64,000 nt of DNA from Actinomyces marseillensis. GTDB taxonomy: Bacteria; Actinomycetota; Actinomycetes; Actinomycetales; Actinomycetaceae. The stretch lies in the NCBI RefSeq assembly GCF_900155605.1, contig NZ_LT707420.1, positions 1,018,690-1,082,689 on the forward strand. Reading direction: 5' to 3'. How positions within the stretch are numbered: the stretch's first letter is position 1; each line of letters begins with the position of its first letter. The notes beneath the pieces are model-generated. The model did not search any database, had not been told where the DNA came from, and saw nothing but the letters and a program-made list of their open reading frames with translations. Shown here piece by piece: positions 45,621-54,113 of this stretch. The position numbers were made by a program, and so were the translations under genes.

Positions 45621-46664
45621 ATGCCCAAGGTTCGCGCATATGCCTGCGATGATCCTCGCTCGATTTATCACCCAACCATCATTGATATCCGCGAGCCCGG
45701 CCCCGGAGAAGTACTCTTCGACATTAAATATGCCGGAATCTGCCACTCGGATATCCACACTGCGCGCAGCGAGTGGGGGCCTATTCCGTACCCCTTTGTG
45801 GGTGGACATGAGATTGCCGGCGTGGTGGCCAAGGTCGGTGAAGGAGTCACGAATTTCAAGGTAGGGGACAGGATCGGTGTCGGTTGTTTGCAGGGCTCGT
45901 GCAGGCAATGCGAGTACTGCACCGACGGGCACGAGCAGTTCTGCAATAATCCTCATGCCTACTGGACTTTCCGCGCAGGTCCTGATGGGAAGCCGACCGC
46001 TGGAGGCTATGCCCAGGCAATGACGGTACGTGCAGATTTTGGCTGCCATGTTCCCGACGAAATGGAGCTCAGTGATGCCGCTCCTTTGATGTGCGCAGGA
46101 ATCACCATGTATTCGCCGCTGCGCCGATGGGGGGCCGGACCGGGAAAGAAGGTCGCCATCGTTGGCATGGGTGGCCTCGGACATATGGGTGTTCAGATCG
46201 CGGCTGCGATGGGTGCGGAAGTTTCGGTGATCTCTCATGGGCGTTCCAAGGAAGAAGATGCACGTCGTTTTGGCGCCACTGCCTTCCACGCAACCTCGGA
46301 AGAGGGCACCATCGAATCTTTGGCCTCGTCCTTTGACATCATTATCTGCACGGTGAGCGCGGACGATTTGGATTACCCGGGACTTGTCCGTGCACTCAAG
46401 CCCTTCGGTGTCTTCGTTGACGTGGGCCTGCCCGAGAACCCGATGGTGATCCCCATGCGCGCCGTTGTTAACGGAAACAAGGTTGTTGCGGGATCCCAGA
46501 TCGGTGGCATTGCTGAAACTCAGGAAATGCTGGAGTTCTGCGCCCAGCACGGCGTGCGTCCCGTGATTGAGATCATCGACGGTGATTCCATTACCGAGGC
46601 CTACGACAAAGTTGTGGCCTCGAAAGTGCGCTACCGCTTCGTCATTGATACCTCGACGTTCTAG
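45621..46664 (+). CDS. NAD(P)-dependent zinc alcohol dehydrogenase (YahK/cinnamyl type)
   Basis: The 347-aa enzyme starts at ATG 45621 (GAAGGAG). Catalytic zinc: GICHSDIH and GGHEIAG; structural zinc: CRQCEYCTDGHEQFC. Rossmann segment VAIVGMGGLGHMGVQIAAAMG. The pattern fits the YahK/AdhA aldehyde-reductase group, usually NADPH-dependent. Substrate range unknown. Single gene. Confidence 0.88.
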   Translation: MPKVRAYACDDPRSIYHPTIIDIREPGPGEVLFDIKYAGICHSDIHTARSEWGPIPYPFVGGHEIAGVVAKVGEGVTNFKVGDRIGVGCLQGSCRQCEYCTDGHEQFCNNPHAYWTFRAGPDGKPTAGGYAQAMTVRADFGCHVPDEMELSDAAPLMCAGITMYSPLRRWGAGPGKKVAIVGMGGLGHMGVQIAAAMGAEVSVISHGRSKEEDARRFGATAFHATSEEGTIESLASSFDIIICTVSADDLDYPGLVRALKPFGVFVDVGLPENPMVIPMRAVVNGNKVVAGSQIGGIAETQEMLEFCAQHGVRPVIEIIDGDSITEAYDKVVASKVRYRFVIDTSTF

Positions 46665-46712
46665 CGCGCATCTTGGCCTAGCGATCCTCTGGTCAAGAAT
46701 GCGCGGCAAAAC

Positions 46713-46744
46713 AAAAGGAGCCCCGGAAAACCGGGGCTCCTTTT
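46713..46744. terminator. Bidirectional terminator between adh and tRNA-Gly
   Basis: AAAAGGAGCCCCGG (46713-46726) and CCGGGGCTCCTTTT (46731-46744) around AAAA. It lies between the + strand dehydrogenase and the convergent tRNA-Gly, with T runs for both. Confidence 0.9.
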
Positions 46745-46748
46745 TCAG

Positions 46749-46819
<71 letters not shown>

Positions 46820-46852
46820 GTGCGGATCGATATTACCTGATTGTTTGCGCGA

Positions 46853-46883
46853 TTGCGAAATTTAGGGTGAAGTCCCGTATTAT
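46853..46883 (+). promoter_or_regulatory. Possible promoter of tRNA-Pro
   Basis: TTGCGA (46853-46858) and TATTAT (46878-46883), spacer 19 bp, lie 24 bp before the tRNA. The spacer is slightly long, so moderate support. Confidence 0.35.
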
Positions 46884-46906
46884 GGGATCCGCAGACGAGA
46901 GTCTCA

Positions 46907-46980
46907 CGGGGTGTAGCGCAGCTTGGTAGCGCATCTGCTTTGGGAGCAGAGGGTCGCAGGTTCAAATCCTGTCACCCCGA
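46907..46980 (+). tRNA. tRNA-Pro (TGG)
   Basis: Acceptor CGGGGTG/CACCCCG, discriminator A, anticodon stem TCTGC/GCAGA with loop TTTGGGA (anticodon TGG), T loop TTCAAAT. No CCA in the DNA. CTTTTT follows at once. Confidence 0.93.
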
Positions 46981-47144
46981 CTTTTTATTGCCAGCCCGGC
47001 CACGGCCTCGTCAATTGGCCAGCTTCTCGCGGGCGAAAATTGTGAAGCCCACAGCCAGCTAGCAGCTTTGGCGGGTGCTGTCGTAGACTAGTTCAGTTGA
47101 AATACGCCGTTTTGGCGTCCCAAGAAAAGACCTGGAGAATCCAC

Positions 47145-48491
47145 GTGAAGAGCACTGTAGAGACCCTCGAGCCCACCAAGGTTCGTCTGACTGTTGAAAT
47201 CCCCGTTGAGGAACTGAAGTCAGAAATGGACAAGGCGTACAAGAGCATCGCCAATCAGGTGTCCATCCCCGGCTTCCGTAAGGGTCACGTTCCCGCTCGC
47301 ATCATCGACCAGCGTTTCGGCCGTGCAGCCGTCATCGAGCAGGTTGTCAATGAGGTTCTTCCCGGCCAGTACTCCGCTGCCGTGTCCGAGCACGAACTGC
47401 GCCCCATGTCCCAGCCCGATGTTGAGGTCACCGAGATCCCCTCGACCAGTGGCGAACTGACCGGTCAGGTCGTTTTCACCGCTGAGGTCGACGTTGTTCC
47501 TTCCTTCGAACTACCCGAGTACGGCAAGGACACCGTCATCGAGGTTGACTCCGTTGAGGTTACCGATGAAGACGTTCAGGCTGAGTTGGATGCTCTGCGT
47601 GGTCGTTTCGCTTCCCTCAAGCCCATCAAGCGTCAGGCAAAGACCGGCGACTTCACCACCATTGACCTGGTTGCCACCATCAACGGTGAAGAGGTCGACT
47701 CCGTTTCCGACGTCTCCTACGAAATCGGTTCGGGTACCATGCTCGACGGCCAGGACACTGCGCTTCGTAAGACCCACGCGGGCGATGTTGTCACCTTCAC
47801 CTCCACCCTCAAGGGCGGCGAGCACGAAGGTGAAGAGGCCGAGGTGACCATCACCGTCAAGTCCGTCAAGGAGCGCGAGCTTCCCGAGGCCGACGACGAT
47901 TTTGCGCAGATGGTTTCCGAATTCGACACCATCGATGAGCTCATGGAAGACCTCAAGAAGCAGGCCGCACAGACCAAGACTTCGCAGCAGGCACTTCAGG
48001 CACGTGATCGCCTCGTTGATGAGCTGCTCTCCCGCACCGAGATCCTCCTCCCCGAGTCCGTGATCGAGCTCGAGCTCAACCACCGACTGGGCGCTGACGC
48101 TTCCGCGAAGGAAAAGAAGGAAGCTCGCGCGGCCATCGAGAAGGAATACCGCACCGAGATCCTCGCCGAAGAGCTCGCCAAGAAGAACGAGGTTCAGGTT
48201 GGCCAGCAGGAACTCTTCGACTACGCCATCCAGATGTCCCAGAACTACGGCATGGACATCAACCGCCTGTTCTCTGATCCCCAGCAGATCTCCGCAGTGG
48301 TCGCCGATCTGGGCCGCGCAAAGGCCCTCATTGAGGTTCTGCGTGAGGTGACCGTGAAGGACACCGAGGGCAACCCCGTTGACCTGAGCGAATTCCTTGG
48401 CCTTGAGGATGAAGCTGCTGCTGAAGAAGCCGCAGCCGAGACCGTCGCCGAGGTCGAGAAGGCCGGCGAAGAACTCGCAGAGGAAAAGTGA
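47145..48491 (+). CDS. tig: Trigger factor
   Basis: The 448-aa ribosome-associated chaperone/prolyl isomerase. I start at GTG 47145 (KSTVETLEPTKVRLTVEIP is the normal N-terminus; GGAG 8 bp before). The ribosome-binding signature GFRKGHVP is at ~44-51, the FKBP-like PPIase domain at ~155-240, and an acidic Ala/Glu tail at the end. It precedes clpP1P2 as in many bacteria. Confidence 0.95.
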   Translation: MKSTVETLEPTKVRLTVEIPVEELKSEMDKAYKSIANQVSIPGFRKGHVPARIIDQRFGRAAVIEQVVNEVLPGQYSAAVSEHELRPMSQPDVEVTEIPSTSGELTGQVVFTAEVDVVPSFELPEYGKDTVIEVDSVEVTDEDVQAELDALRGRFASLKPIKRQAKTGDFTTIDLVATINGEEVDSVSDVSYEIGSGTMLDGQDTALRKTHAGDVVTFTSTLKGGEHEGEEAEVTITVKSVKERELPEADDDFAQMVSEFDTIDELMEDLKKQAAQTKTSQQALQARDRLVDELLSRTEILLPESVIELELNHRLGADASAKEKKEARAAIEKEYRTEILAEELAKKNEVQVGQQELFDYAIQMSQNYGMDINRLFSDPQQISAVVADLGRAKALIEVLREVTVKDTEGNPVDLSEFLGLEDEAAAEEAAAETVAEVEKAGEELAEEK

Positions 48492-48543
48492 GCTGCTGGT
48501 TTAAGCGCAACTGAGCTTTCCGCTGTGTAAAGCTCATGACTTG

Positions 48544-48577
48544 GTGTGGGCCGAAACCTGAGGGGTTCGGCCCACAC
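48544..48577 (+). terminator. Hairpin after tig
   Basis: GTGTGGGCCGAA (48544-48555) pairs exactly with TTCGGCCCACAC (48566-48577). Extra complementarity ATGAC/GTCAT flanks it. No T run; terminator by position. Confidence 0.6.
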
Positions 48578-48682
48578 GTCATATCTGCGCGAGATTGCCG
48601 CGATCTTTCCATGCGCCGTGAGCGAAAAGCGCTTTTTTAGAGCGCCAACTGGTGTCAGAACCGATAAGTTTGGATTCAGTGA

Positions 48683-48700
48683 GGTTCCATAACGGGAACC
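48683..48700. promoter_or_regulatory. Dyad upstream of clpP1
   Basis: GGTTCC (48683-48688), 6 bp, GGAACC (48695-48700), 28 bp before the clpP1 start. Another palindrome, AAAAGCGCTTTT, lies at 48625-48636. Either could be an operator for a Clp regulator such as ClgR; neither matches a consensus that I can state with confidence. Confidence 0.35.
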
Positions 48701-48727
48701 GGACCCTGAAATTGAAGGAGAGCGTGA

Positions 48728-49336
48728 ATGGCTATTCAAGCCTCGGGCGGAAATGAAACGCCCATGGGACTGGGAGATTCGGTCTACCAGCGCCTGCTCA
48801 AAGAGCGCATCATTTGGCTTGGCGGCGAAGTGCGAGATGACAACGCAAATGCGATCTGCGCACAGCTCCTCTTGCTGGCTGCTGAAGACCCCGATCGTGA
48901 TATCTACCTGTACATCAACTCTCCGGGTGGATCGGTCACCGCGGGCATGGCCATCTATGACACCATGCAGTACGTCAAGCCCGATGTTGTGACCGTCGGT
49001 ATGGGGCTTGCCGCATCGATGGGTCAATTCCTGCTCACCGCTGGCGCTCCCGGAAAGCGTTACATCACTCCTCACACCCGCGTTCTGTTGCACCAGCCCC
49101 TAGGTGGCGCCGGAGGTAGCGCAACGGATATTCGCATTAATGCGGATTTGATCTTGGGCATGAAGAAGGAGCTGGCACAGATCACCGCATCGCGTACCGG
49201 TAAGTCTGTCGAGCAGGTTGAGGCGGATGGCGATCGCGATCACTGGTTCACCGCTCAAGAGGCTCTGGAATATGGCTTCGTGGACCGTGTGATTGATAGC
49301 CCGCAGGAAATTGGCAACCGTGGAGGAGAAAACTGA
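48728..49336 (+). CDS. clpP1: ATP-dependent Clp protease proteolytic subunit 1
   Basis: The 202-aa serine protease subunit. Catalytic Ser97 in [10 protein letters not shown] and His122 in [10 protein letters not shown]. In actinobacteria ClpP1 and ClpP2 form a mixed two-ring tetradecamer fed by ClpX or ClpC1. The start has AAGGAGAG upstream. Overlaps clpP2 as ATGA. Confidence 0.94.
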   Translation: MAIQASGGNETPMGLGDSVYQRLLKERIIWLGGEVRDDNANAICAQLLLLAAEDPDRDIYLYINSPGGSVTAGMAIYDTMQYVKPDVVTVGMGLAASMGQFLLTAGAPGKRYITPHTRVLLHQPLGGAGGSATDIRINADLILGMKKELAQITASRTGKSVEQVEADGDRDHWFTAQEALEYGFVDRVIDSPQEIGNRGGEN

Positions 49337-49983
49337 TGAGCACTCAGCCCTATTTCGACGCAGTTGCCCGTCAAATGCCTCAGGCGCGCTACGTTCTTCC
49401 GAACTTCGAAGAGCGCACCGCCTATGGTTTCAAGCGTCAAGATCCTTACGCAAAGCTCTTTGAAGACCGCATTGTCTTCTTGGGCGTGCAAGTTGACGAT
49501 GCAAGTGCCGATGACATCATGGCTCAGCTCCTCGTCCTTGAGTCACAGGATCCGGATTCGCTGATCACCATGTACATCAACTCGCCCGGTGGTTCCTTTA
49601 CCGCAATGACGGCGATCTACGACACCATGCAGTACATCAAGCCCCAGGTTCAGACCGTGTGCTTGGGCCAGGCTGCTTCAGCTGCCGCCGTTCTGCTGGC
49701 CGCGGGCTCTCCCGGAAAGCGTTTGGCACTGCCCAACGCTCGAGTCCTCATTCACCAGCCTGCAATGGAGGGAATGCAAGGCCAGGCCTCGGATATCCAG
49801 ATCATCGCCGACGAGATCGACCGCATGCGTCTGTGGCTCGAGGAGACCCTTGCTGCTCACTCAGGCAAGCCGGTCGAAGAGGTTCGTCGCGATATCGAGC
49901 GCGATAAGATCCTCACCGCCGCTCAGGCTGAAGAATACGGTCTGATTGACCAGGTTTTGGCTTCACGTAAGGCTCAAAACTAG
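49336..49983 (+). CDS. clpP2: ATP-dependent Clp protease proteolytic subunit 2
   Basis: The 215-aa partner of ClpP1. Catalytic Ser115 in [10 protein letters not shown] and His140 in RVLIHQPAM. The N-terminal extension ([19 protein letters not shown]) is typical of ClpP2. The start codon overlaps the clpP1 stop, so equal synthesis of both rings is likely. Confidence 0.94.
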   Translation: MSTQPYFDAVARQMPQARYVLPNFEERTAYGFKRQDPYAKLFEDRIVFLGVQVDDASADDIMAQLLVLESQDPDSLITMYINSPGGSFTAMTAIYDTMQYIKPQVQTVCLGQAASAAAVLLAAGSPGKRLALPNARVLIHQPAMEGMQGQASDIQIIADEIDRMRLWLEETLAAHSGKPVEEVRRDIERDKILTAAQAEEYGLIDQVLASRKAQN

Positions 49984-50014
49984 TTAACAGCTATGCGACG
50001 CGAGTCGCTGTTAA
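49984..50014 (+). terminator. Hairpin directly after clpP2
   Basis: TTAACA (49984-49989) pairs with TGTTAA (50009-50014) and inner GCGAC (49995-49999) with GTCGC (50004-50008). It begins right after the stop. A second stem, GAGAGCG/CGCTCTC, follows at 50027-50046. Neither has a T run; they may attenuate rather than end transcription into clpX. Confidence 0.45.
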
Positions 50015-50175
50015 GGAAGTGCGGGGGAGAGCGTTTTGGCGCTCTCTCCCGTTCCTATTGAATGACCGGTCTTACATTGTGCATCCCGCGCGTCAATTCG
50101 CTGTATACCACCGGGTGAATTAGGCTAGATTTCAGTAAAAGACCCGATTTGGGTGAAGTTTTTCAGGAGGCATAC

Positions 50176-51429
50176 GTGAGTCGATTGACCGACGGAGCTG
50201 AGGCCCTCAAGTGCTCTTTCTGCGGAAAGAGCCAGAAGCAGGTCCGCAAGCTCATTGGGGGATCCGGCGTTTACATTTGCAACGAGTGTGTCGACCTGTG
50301 CAACGAAATCATTGCCGAAGACACTGAACCGCAGAGCGCGCCCTCGGGTCTTCCTCTCCCAAAGCCTCGTGAAATCTTCGAATTCCTCGATTCTTGGGTG
50401 ATCGGCCAGGACCGCGCCAAGCGTGCGCTTTCTGTCGCCGTCTACAACCACTACAAGCGCGTGCGTTCGCGCGAAGCTGGCAACGAAGAAGATATGTACG
50501 GCACCAAGTCGAATATCTTGCTTTTAGGGCCCACGGGAACCGGTAAAACGCACTTGGCGCGCTGCTTGGCTCGACTTTTGGATGTTCCTTTCGCGATCGT
50601 GGATGCGACAGCATTGACCGAGGCCGGCTACGTGGGTGAAGACGTTGAGAACATCTTGCTCCGCTTGATCCAAGAAGCCGGCGGAGATATCAAGAAGGCC
50701 GAGCGCGGAATCATCTACGTTGACGAAATTGACAAGATTGGCCGCAAGGGTGAAAACGCGTCGATTACTCGTGATGTTTCAGGTGAAGGCGTGCAGCAGG
50801 CTCTTCTGAAGATTATCGAAGGAACGGTGGCCTCGGTGCCTCCGCAGGGTGGCCGCAAGCACCCGCATCAGCAGTTCCTTGAGATCGATACCTCGGGAAT
50901 TCTCTTCATTGCTGCCGGCGCATTCGCGGGAATTGAAGAAATCGTCAAGGCTCGTCTTGGTCAGCGTTCCACCGGTTTCGGTTCGGAATTGAAGTCTTCC
51001 GCTGAGATGGGCGACCTCTACGAGTCCGTTACCGCTGAAGACCTTCACAAATTCGGTATGATTCCGGAATTTATTGGTCGTCTTCCCGTGCTGACCTCGA
51101 CTAAGGAACTTTCTGAGGAAGATCTGGTTCGAGTGCTGACCGAGCCCACGAATTGCTTGGTTGCTCAGTACCAGCACCTCTTTGAGCTTGATGGCATTAC
51201 CTTGGAGTTCACTCACGAGGCCTTGCTTGCCATTGCGGAGCTGGCGAACAAGCGTAAGACAGGGGCACGAGGCCTTTCTTCCGTTATGGAAGCAACTTTG
51301 TCAGATTTGATGTTTGACCTTCCCTCGCGTGATGACGTCTCCCGTGTCGTTGTCACTCGTGAGGCTGTGCTTGGGCAAGGGAGCGCCGAGTTGTACGAGG
51401 TCGATCCTGCAAGCGTTCAGAGCGCCTAG
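50176..51429 (+). CDS. clpX: ATP-dependent Clp protease ATP-binding subunit ClpX
   Basis: The 417-aa AAA+ unfoldase. GTG 50176 is the start (AGGAGG 8 bp before). Zinc-binding domain with C13/C16/C35/C38 (LKCSFCGKS...[10 protein letters not shown]), Walker A GPTGTGKT at ~118-125, Walker [11 protein letters not shown], and pore-type [13 protein letters not shown]. It delivers substrates to ClpP1P2. The chorismate mutase gene begins 8 bp after its stop. Confidence 0.95.
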   Translation: MSRLTDGAEALKCSFCGKSQKQVRKLIGGSGVYICNECVDLCNEIIAEDTEPQSAPSGLPLPKPREIFEFLDSWVIGQDRAKRALSVAVYNHYKRVRSREAGNEEDMYGTKSNILLLGPTGTGKTHLARCLARLLDVPFAIVDATALTEAGYVGEDVENILLRLIQEAGGDIKKAERGIIYVDEIDKIGRKGENASITRDVSGEGVQQALLKIIEGTVASVPPQGGRKHPHQQFLEIDTSGILFIAAGAFAGIEEIVKARLGQRSTGFGSELKSSAEMGDLYESVTAEDLHKFGMIPEFIGRLPVLTSTKELSEEDLVRVLTEPTNCLVAQYQHLFELDGITLEFTHEALLAIAELANKRKTGARGLSSVMEATLSDLMFDLPSRDDVSRVVVTREAVLGQGSAELYEVDPASVQSA

Positions 51430-51437
51430 GGGGAGTC

Positions 51438-51764
51438 ATGTCGGACACGTCTTTGCCTCAAGAACTGATCGAAGCGCGCAAAACAATCGACAACATTGAT
51501 GCTGCCCTGATTCACATCCTTGCCGAGCGTTTTCGCTGCACTCAAAAGGTTGGGCTCATCAAGGCTGTCCATGAGCTTCCCCCTGCGGATCCTGCTCGCG
51601 AGAGCGTGCAGATTGCGCGTCTTCGCTCACTAGCTACAGAGTCTGGTTTGGATCCTGATTTTGCTGAGAAATTCTTGAACTTCATGGTGCGCGAAGTGAT
51701 TCGTCACCACGAGGATATTAAGGCCGCCTATGATCAGGCGGAAGGTGTGCCTGAATCACATTAA
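51438..51764 (+). CDS. Chorismate mutase (AroQ type)
   Basis: The 108-aa all-helical enzyme converts chorismate to prephenate for Phe/Tyr synthesis. Pattern: ARKTIDNIDAALIHILAERF (helix 1) with conserved Arg, then V-G-L-I-K-A and the C-terminal helix FLNFMVREVIRHHEDI. Cytoplasmic (no signal peptide). It starts 8 bp after clpX, with GGGGGAG as ribosome site inside the gap. It should be co-transcribed with clpX. Confidence 0.9.
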   Translation: MSDTSLPQELIEARKTIDNIDAALIHILAERFRCTQKVGLIKAVHELPPADPARESVQIARLRSLATESGLDPDFAEKFLNFMVREVIRHHEDIKAAYDQAEGVPESH

Positions 51765-51773
51765 TGGGATTGA

Positions 51774-51837
51774 TTATCGATAACTTCTGGGTATAGAATG
51801 TTATCAAGTCGTTATCAAAAGATATCGAATTGTTATA
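51774..51837 (+). promoter_or_regulatory. Phased GTTATC repeats in the efflux-operon promoter
   Basis: TTATCGATAA palindrome at 51774-51783; GTTATC at 51800-51805 and 51811-51816 (11 bp apart); GATATC at 51821-51826; GTTATA at 51832-51837 (21 bp from the second copy). The 64-bp stretch is much more AT-rich than the surroundings. Direct repeats one helical turn apart are typical of OmpR/PhoB-class response-regulator boxes. The binding protein is unknown. Confidence 0.55.
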
Positions 51838-51856
51838 AACTCTCCCAGGAGATTCG

Positions 51857-52342
51857 ATGAAGAATCGCTCGTCACGCACCCTCGTAGTCGGCGCACTCAC
51901 GCTGGTCTTTGCGCTTAGCGCTTGCTCGCAGGGAACGTCATCCTCATCGTCAGCATCGGCACGGTCAAAAGCCACCACTTCGAAGAGCGCAGCCCAGGCC
52001 AAGGGATCAAAAGACCCCAACATCGCCTTCGGACAGTGCATGCGAAACAAGGGCTTCGACGTGCCCGATACGGGTCTGACTCCCGACCAATTTGCCAATG
52101 CTACCGACGCCTTCAATTCCGCTGTCAACGCGTGTATGGAAGAGGTTTCCTCACTCGTTGGAGAAGAGAACGACCTGACAAACGATCCGCACGCACGTGA
52201 GCTTTTAACAAAGGGGACTCAATGCCTGCGCGACCTGGGCTATGACGTTCCTGATCCGGGACAAAATGGCGTTGTCGACGTTCGGAATGTCCCCTCTGAA
52301 GCAGTCAATAAATGCTTCGGAAGCGTCGGAGGCAACAAGTGA
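51857..52342 (+). CDS. Small secreted lipoprotein of efflux operon
   Basis: The 161-aa protein has signal peptide MKNRSSRTLVVGALTLVFALSAC with lipobox L-S-A-C, then a Ser/Ala/Lys linker. Two similar segments follow: FGQCMRNKGFDVPDTG and TQCLRDLGYDVPDPG, suggesting an internal duplication with paired cysteines. Such proteins are often encoded just upstream of MacA-like adaptors in actinobacteria. Function unknown. GTGA overlap with the adaptor gene. Confidence 0.78.
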   Translation: MKNRSSRTLVVGALTLVFALSACSQGTSSSSSASARSKATTSKSAAQAKGSKDPNIAFGQCMRNKGFDVPDTGLTPDQFANATDAFNSAVNACMEEVSSLVGEENDLTNDPHARELLTKGTQCLRDLGYDVPDPGQNGVVDVRNVPSEAVNKCFGSVGGNK

Positions 52343-53427
52343 CCACTCGTGAACGCAGCACATACCGTCGTATAGGTGCGCTGGCTGCATCGATGGGGAT
52401 GATCGTCTGCTCTCTTGCAGCGTGCTCAAGCAACAGCGCAGAATCAAATGACGCCAAGGAATTTAGCGGTGCAAGCGCAGAGATTACTCGCGGAGACCTT
52501 GTCGGTGAGACAACCGTCCAAGGAACCTTGCACTACGCCGACTCCTACACTCAGAAATCGAGCTTCGATGGTGTCATCACAGCTCTTCCAACTCCCGGTT
52601 CTACCCTGAAACAGGGAGAGAAGATCTACACGGTGGGCGGCGAAAGCAGCTATCTTCTCCACGGCTCCACTCCCGCATGGCGCAGCTTCGAAGCGGGGAT
52701 GAGCAATGGAGAAGACATCCACCAACTCGAAGAGGCACTGTCTCAACTTGGCTATTTTGATGGGCAAGCGGATGCTCACTTCGACTGGCGAACCCAGGCT
52801 GCCATCAACAAATGGCAAAAAGAACGGGGGCTGAGCCAAGACGGTACGCTTCCGCTTGGACGTGTGCTCTTTGCTCCCGAAGACTTGCGTATCGGTAGTC
52901 TCAAAGCCCGAGTTGGCGACGCTGTTTCCCAAGGGGGCGATCTCTTCTCCGCCTCGTCGTCGCGCCAGATCATTTCCGCAAACCTTAAGCTTTCCGACCA
53001 ATCTTTGGGAGTCGTCGGTACCAAGGTGACCATCCGGCTCCCCGGTGCGCAAACAACGAAGGGCACGATCTCGTCCGTCGAGCCTCCCAAGGAAAAAGCA
53101 GGTGCTGAAGGCGCAAGCGACTCACAGGCAACCAAGGATCGCATCATCCCCATCACCGTCACCCCTGATGACGCTGCCGCAACAGAGAAACTTCAAGAGG
53201 CATCTGTTTCGCTGGGTATTACCTCCCAGACGAAAACGAATGTTCTTTCAGTGCCTCTGGGGGCCCTCGTGGCGATCACTCCCGACCAATTCGGTGTGGA
53301 GCTCCTTGGTGAAGATGGGAAAGTCACGCGAGTTCCGGTGCAAACCGGCCTCTTTGCTGGAGACAGGGTGGAGATCTCCTCCGATGAACTCCACGAGGGA
53401 CAACTTGTGGCGGTGCCGAACCGATGA
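52339..53427 (+). CDS. MacA/HlyD-like adaptor lipoprotein with peptidoglycan-binding domain
   Basis: The 362-aa protein starts at GTG 52339, overlapping the previous stop. Signal and lipobox L-A-A-C near residue ~28. A peptidoglycan-binding-1 segment (LEEALSQLGYFDGQADAHFD...INKWQKERGL, ~135-175) is followed by a lipoyl/beta-barrel adaptor part (ANLKLSDQSLGVVGTKVTIRLPG). It would link the ABC pair below to the cell wall. Overlaps the ATPase gene by 4 bp. Confidence 0.85.
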   Translation: MTTRERSTYRRIGALAASMGMIVCSLAACSSNSAESNDAKEFSGASAEITRGDLVGETTVQGTLHYADSYTQKSSFDGVITALPTPGSTLKQGEKIYTVGGESSYLLHGSTPAWRSFEAGMSNGEDIHQLEEALSQLGYFDGQADAHFDWRTQAAINKWQKERGLSQDGTLPLGRVLFAPEDLRIGSLKARVGDAVSQGGDLFSASSSRQIISANLKLSDQSLGVVGTKVTIRLPGAQTTKGTISSVEPPKEKAGAEGASDSQATKDRIIPITVTPDDAAATEKLQEASVSLGITSQTKTNVLSVPLGALVAITPDQFGVELLGEDGKVTRVPVQTGLFAGDRVEISSDELHEGQLVAVPNR

Positions 53428-54113
53428 GCCCACTACTTGAACTTCGCGAGGTTCGTCGCAGCTACGGTTCTCCGCCCGTCACTGCCTGCGATGGAGTGAG
53501 TTTGAGTGTTGAACAAGGAGAATTCGTCGCCATCGTCGGTCCATCTGGATCAGGGAAGTCAACTCTCCTCAACCTGATTGGCACTCTGGATCGCCCAGAT
53601 TCGGGGGCGGTCATCATTGAAGGAATGGACGTCAGTGCTCTAGGTGACGCAGAACTGTCCGGGGTGCGTGCATCCCTTATCGGCTTTGTCTTCCAGCAAT
53701 TCCACCTCTCGCCGGGAGTTACTGCCTTGGACAATGTCGCCGACGGACTGCTCTACCGGGGTGTCCCGCGCGCGAAACGGCGCGAGAAAGCGCGAGAAGC
53801 TCTTGAAAAGGTCGGGCTCGGACACCGAATCGAGCACCGTCCGCACCAAATGTCCGGCGGTGAACGCCAACGCGTGGCTATTGCTCGTGCGTTGGTCGGT
53901 TCGCCGGCGCTGCTCCTCGCTGACGAACCCACTGGTAACCTCGACTCGCGCTCAGGAGAAGCGATCGTATCCCTGTTACGCGAACTCAATGATTCGGGCA
54001 CGACGATCATCGTCATCACGCACGACAACGATCTCGCGGCCTCGCTTCCGCGCCAAGTCATGATTCGTGATGGGAAAGTGGTTTCTGACTCTGCAGGCGA
54101 GGTGAGCCAATGA
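53424..54113 (+). CDS. ABC transporter ATP-binding protein (MacB/LolD type)
   Basis: The 229-aa ATPase has Walker A GPSGSGKST (~39), Q-loop FVFQQFHLSPGVTALDN, signature MSGGERQR, Walker B LLADEPTGNLDS and switch VITHD. The Q-F-H-L-x-P-G pattern is that of MacB/LolD-type mechanotransmission exporters. 4-bp overlaps with both neighbours show one operon. Confidence 0.92.
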   Translation: MSPLLELREVRRSYGSPPVTACDGVSLSVEQGEFVAIVGPSGSGKSTLLNLIGTLDRPDSGAVIIEGMDVSALGDAELSGVRASLIGFVFQQFHLSPGVTALDNVADGLLYRGVPRAKRREKAREALEKVGLGHRIEHRPHQMSGGERQRVAIARALVGSPALLLADEPTGNLDSRSGEAIVSLLRELNDSGTTIIVITHDNDLAASLPRQVMIRDGKVVSDSAGEVSQ

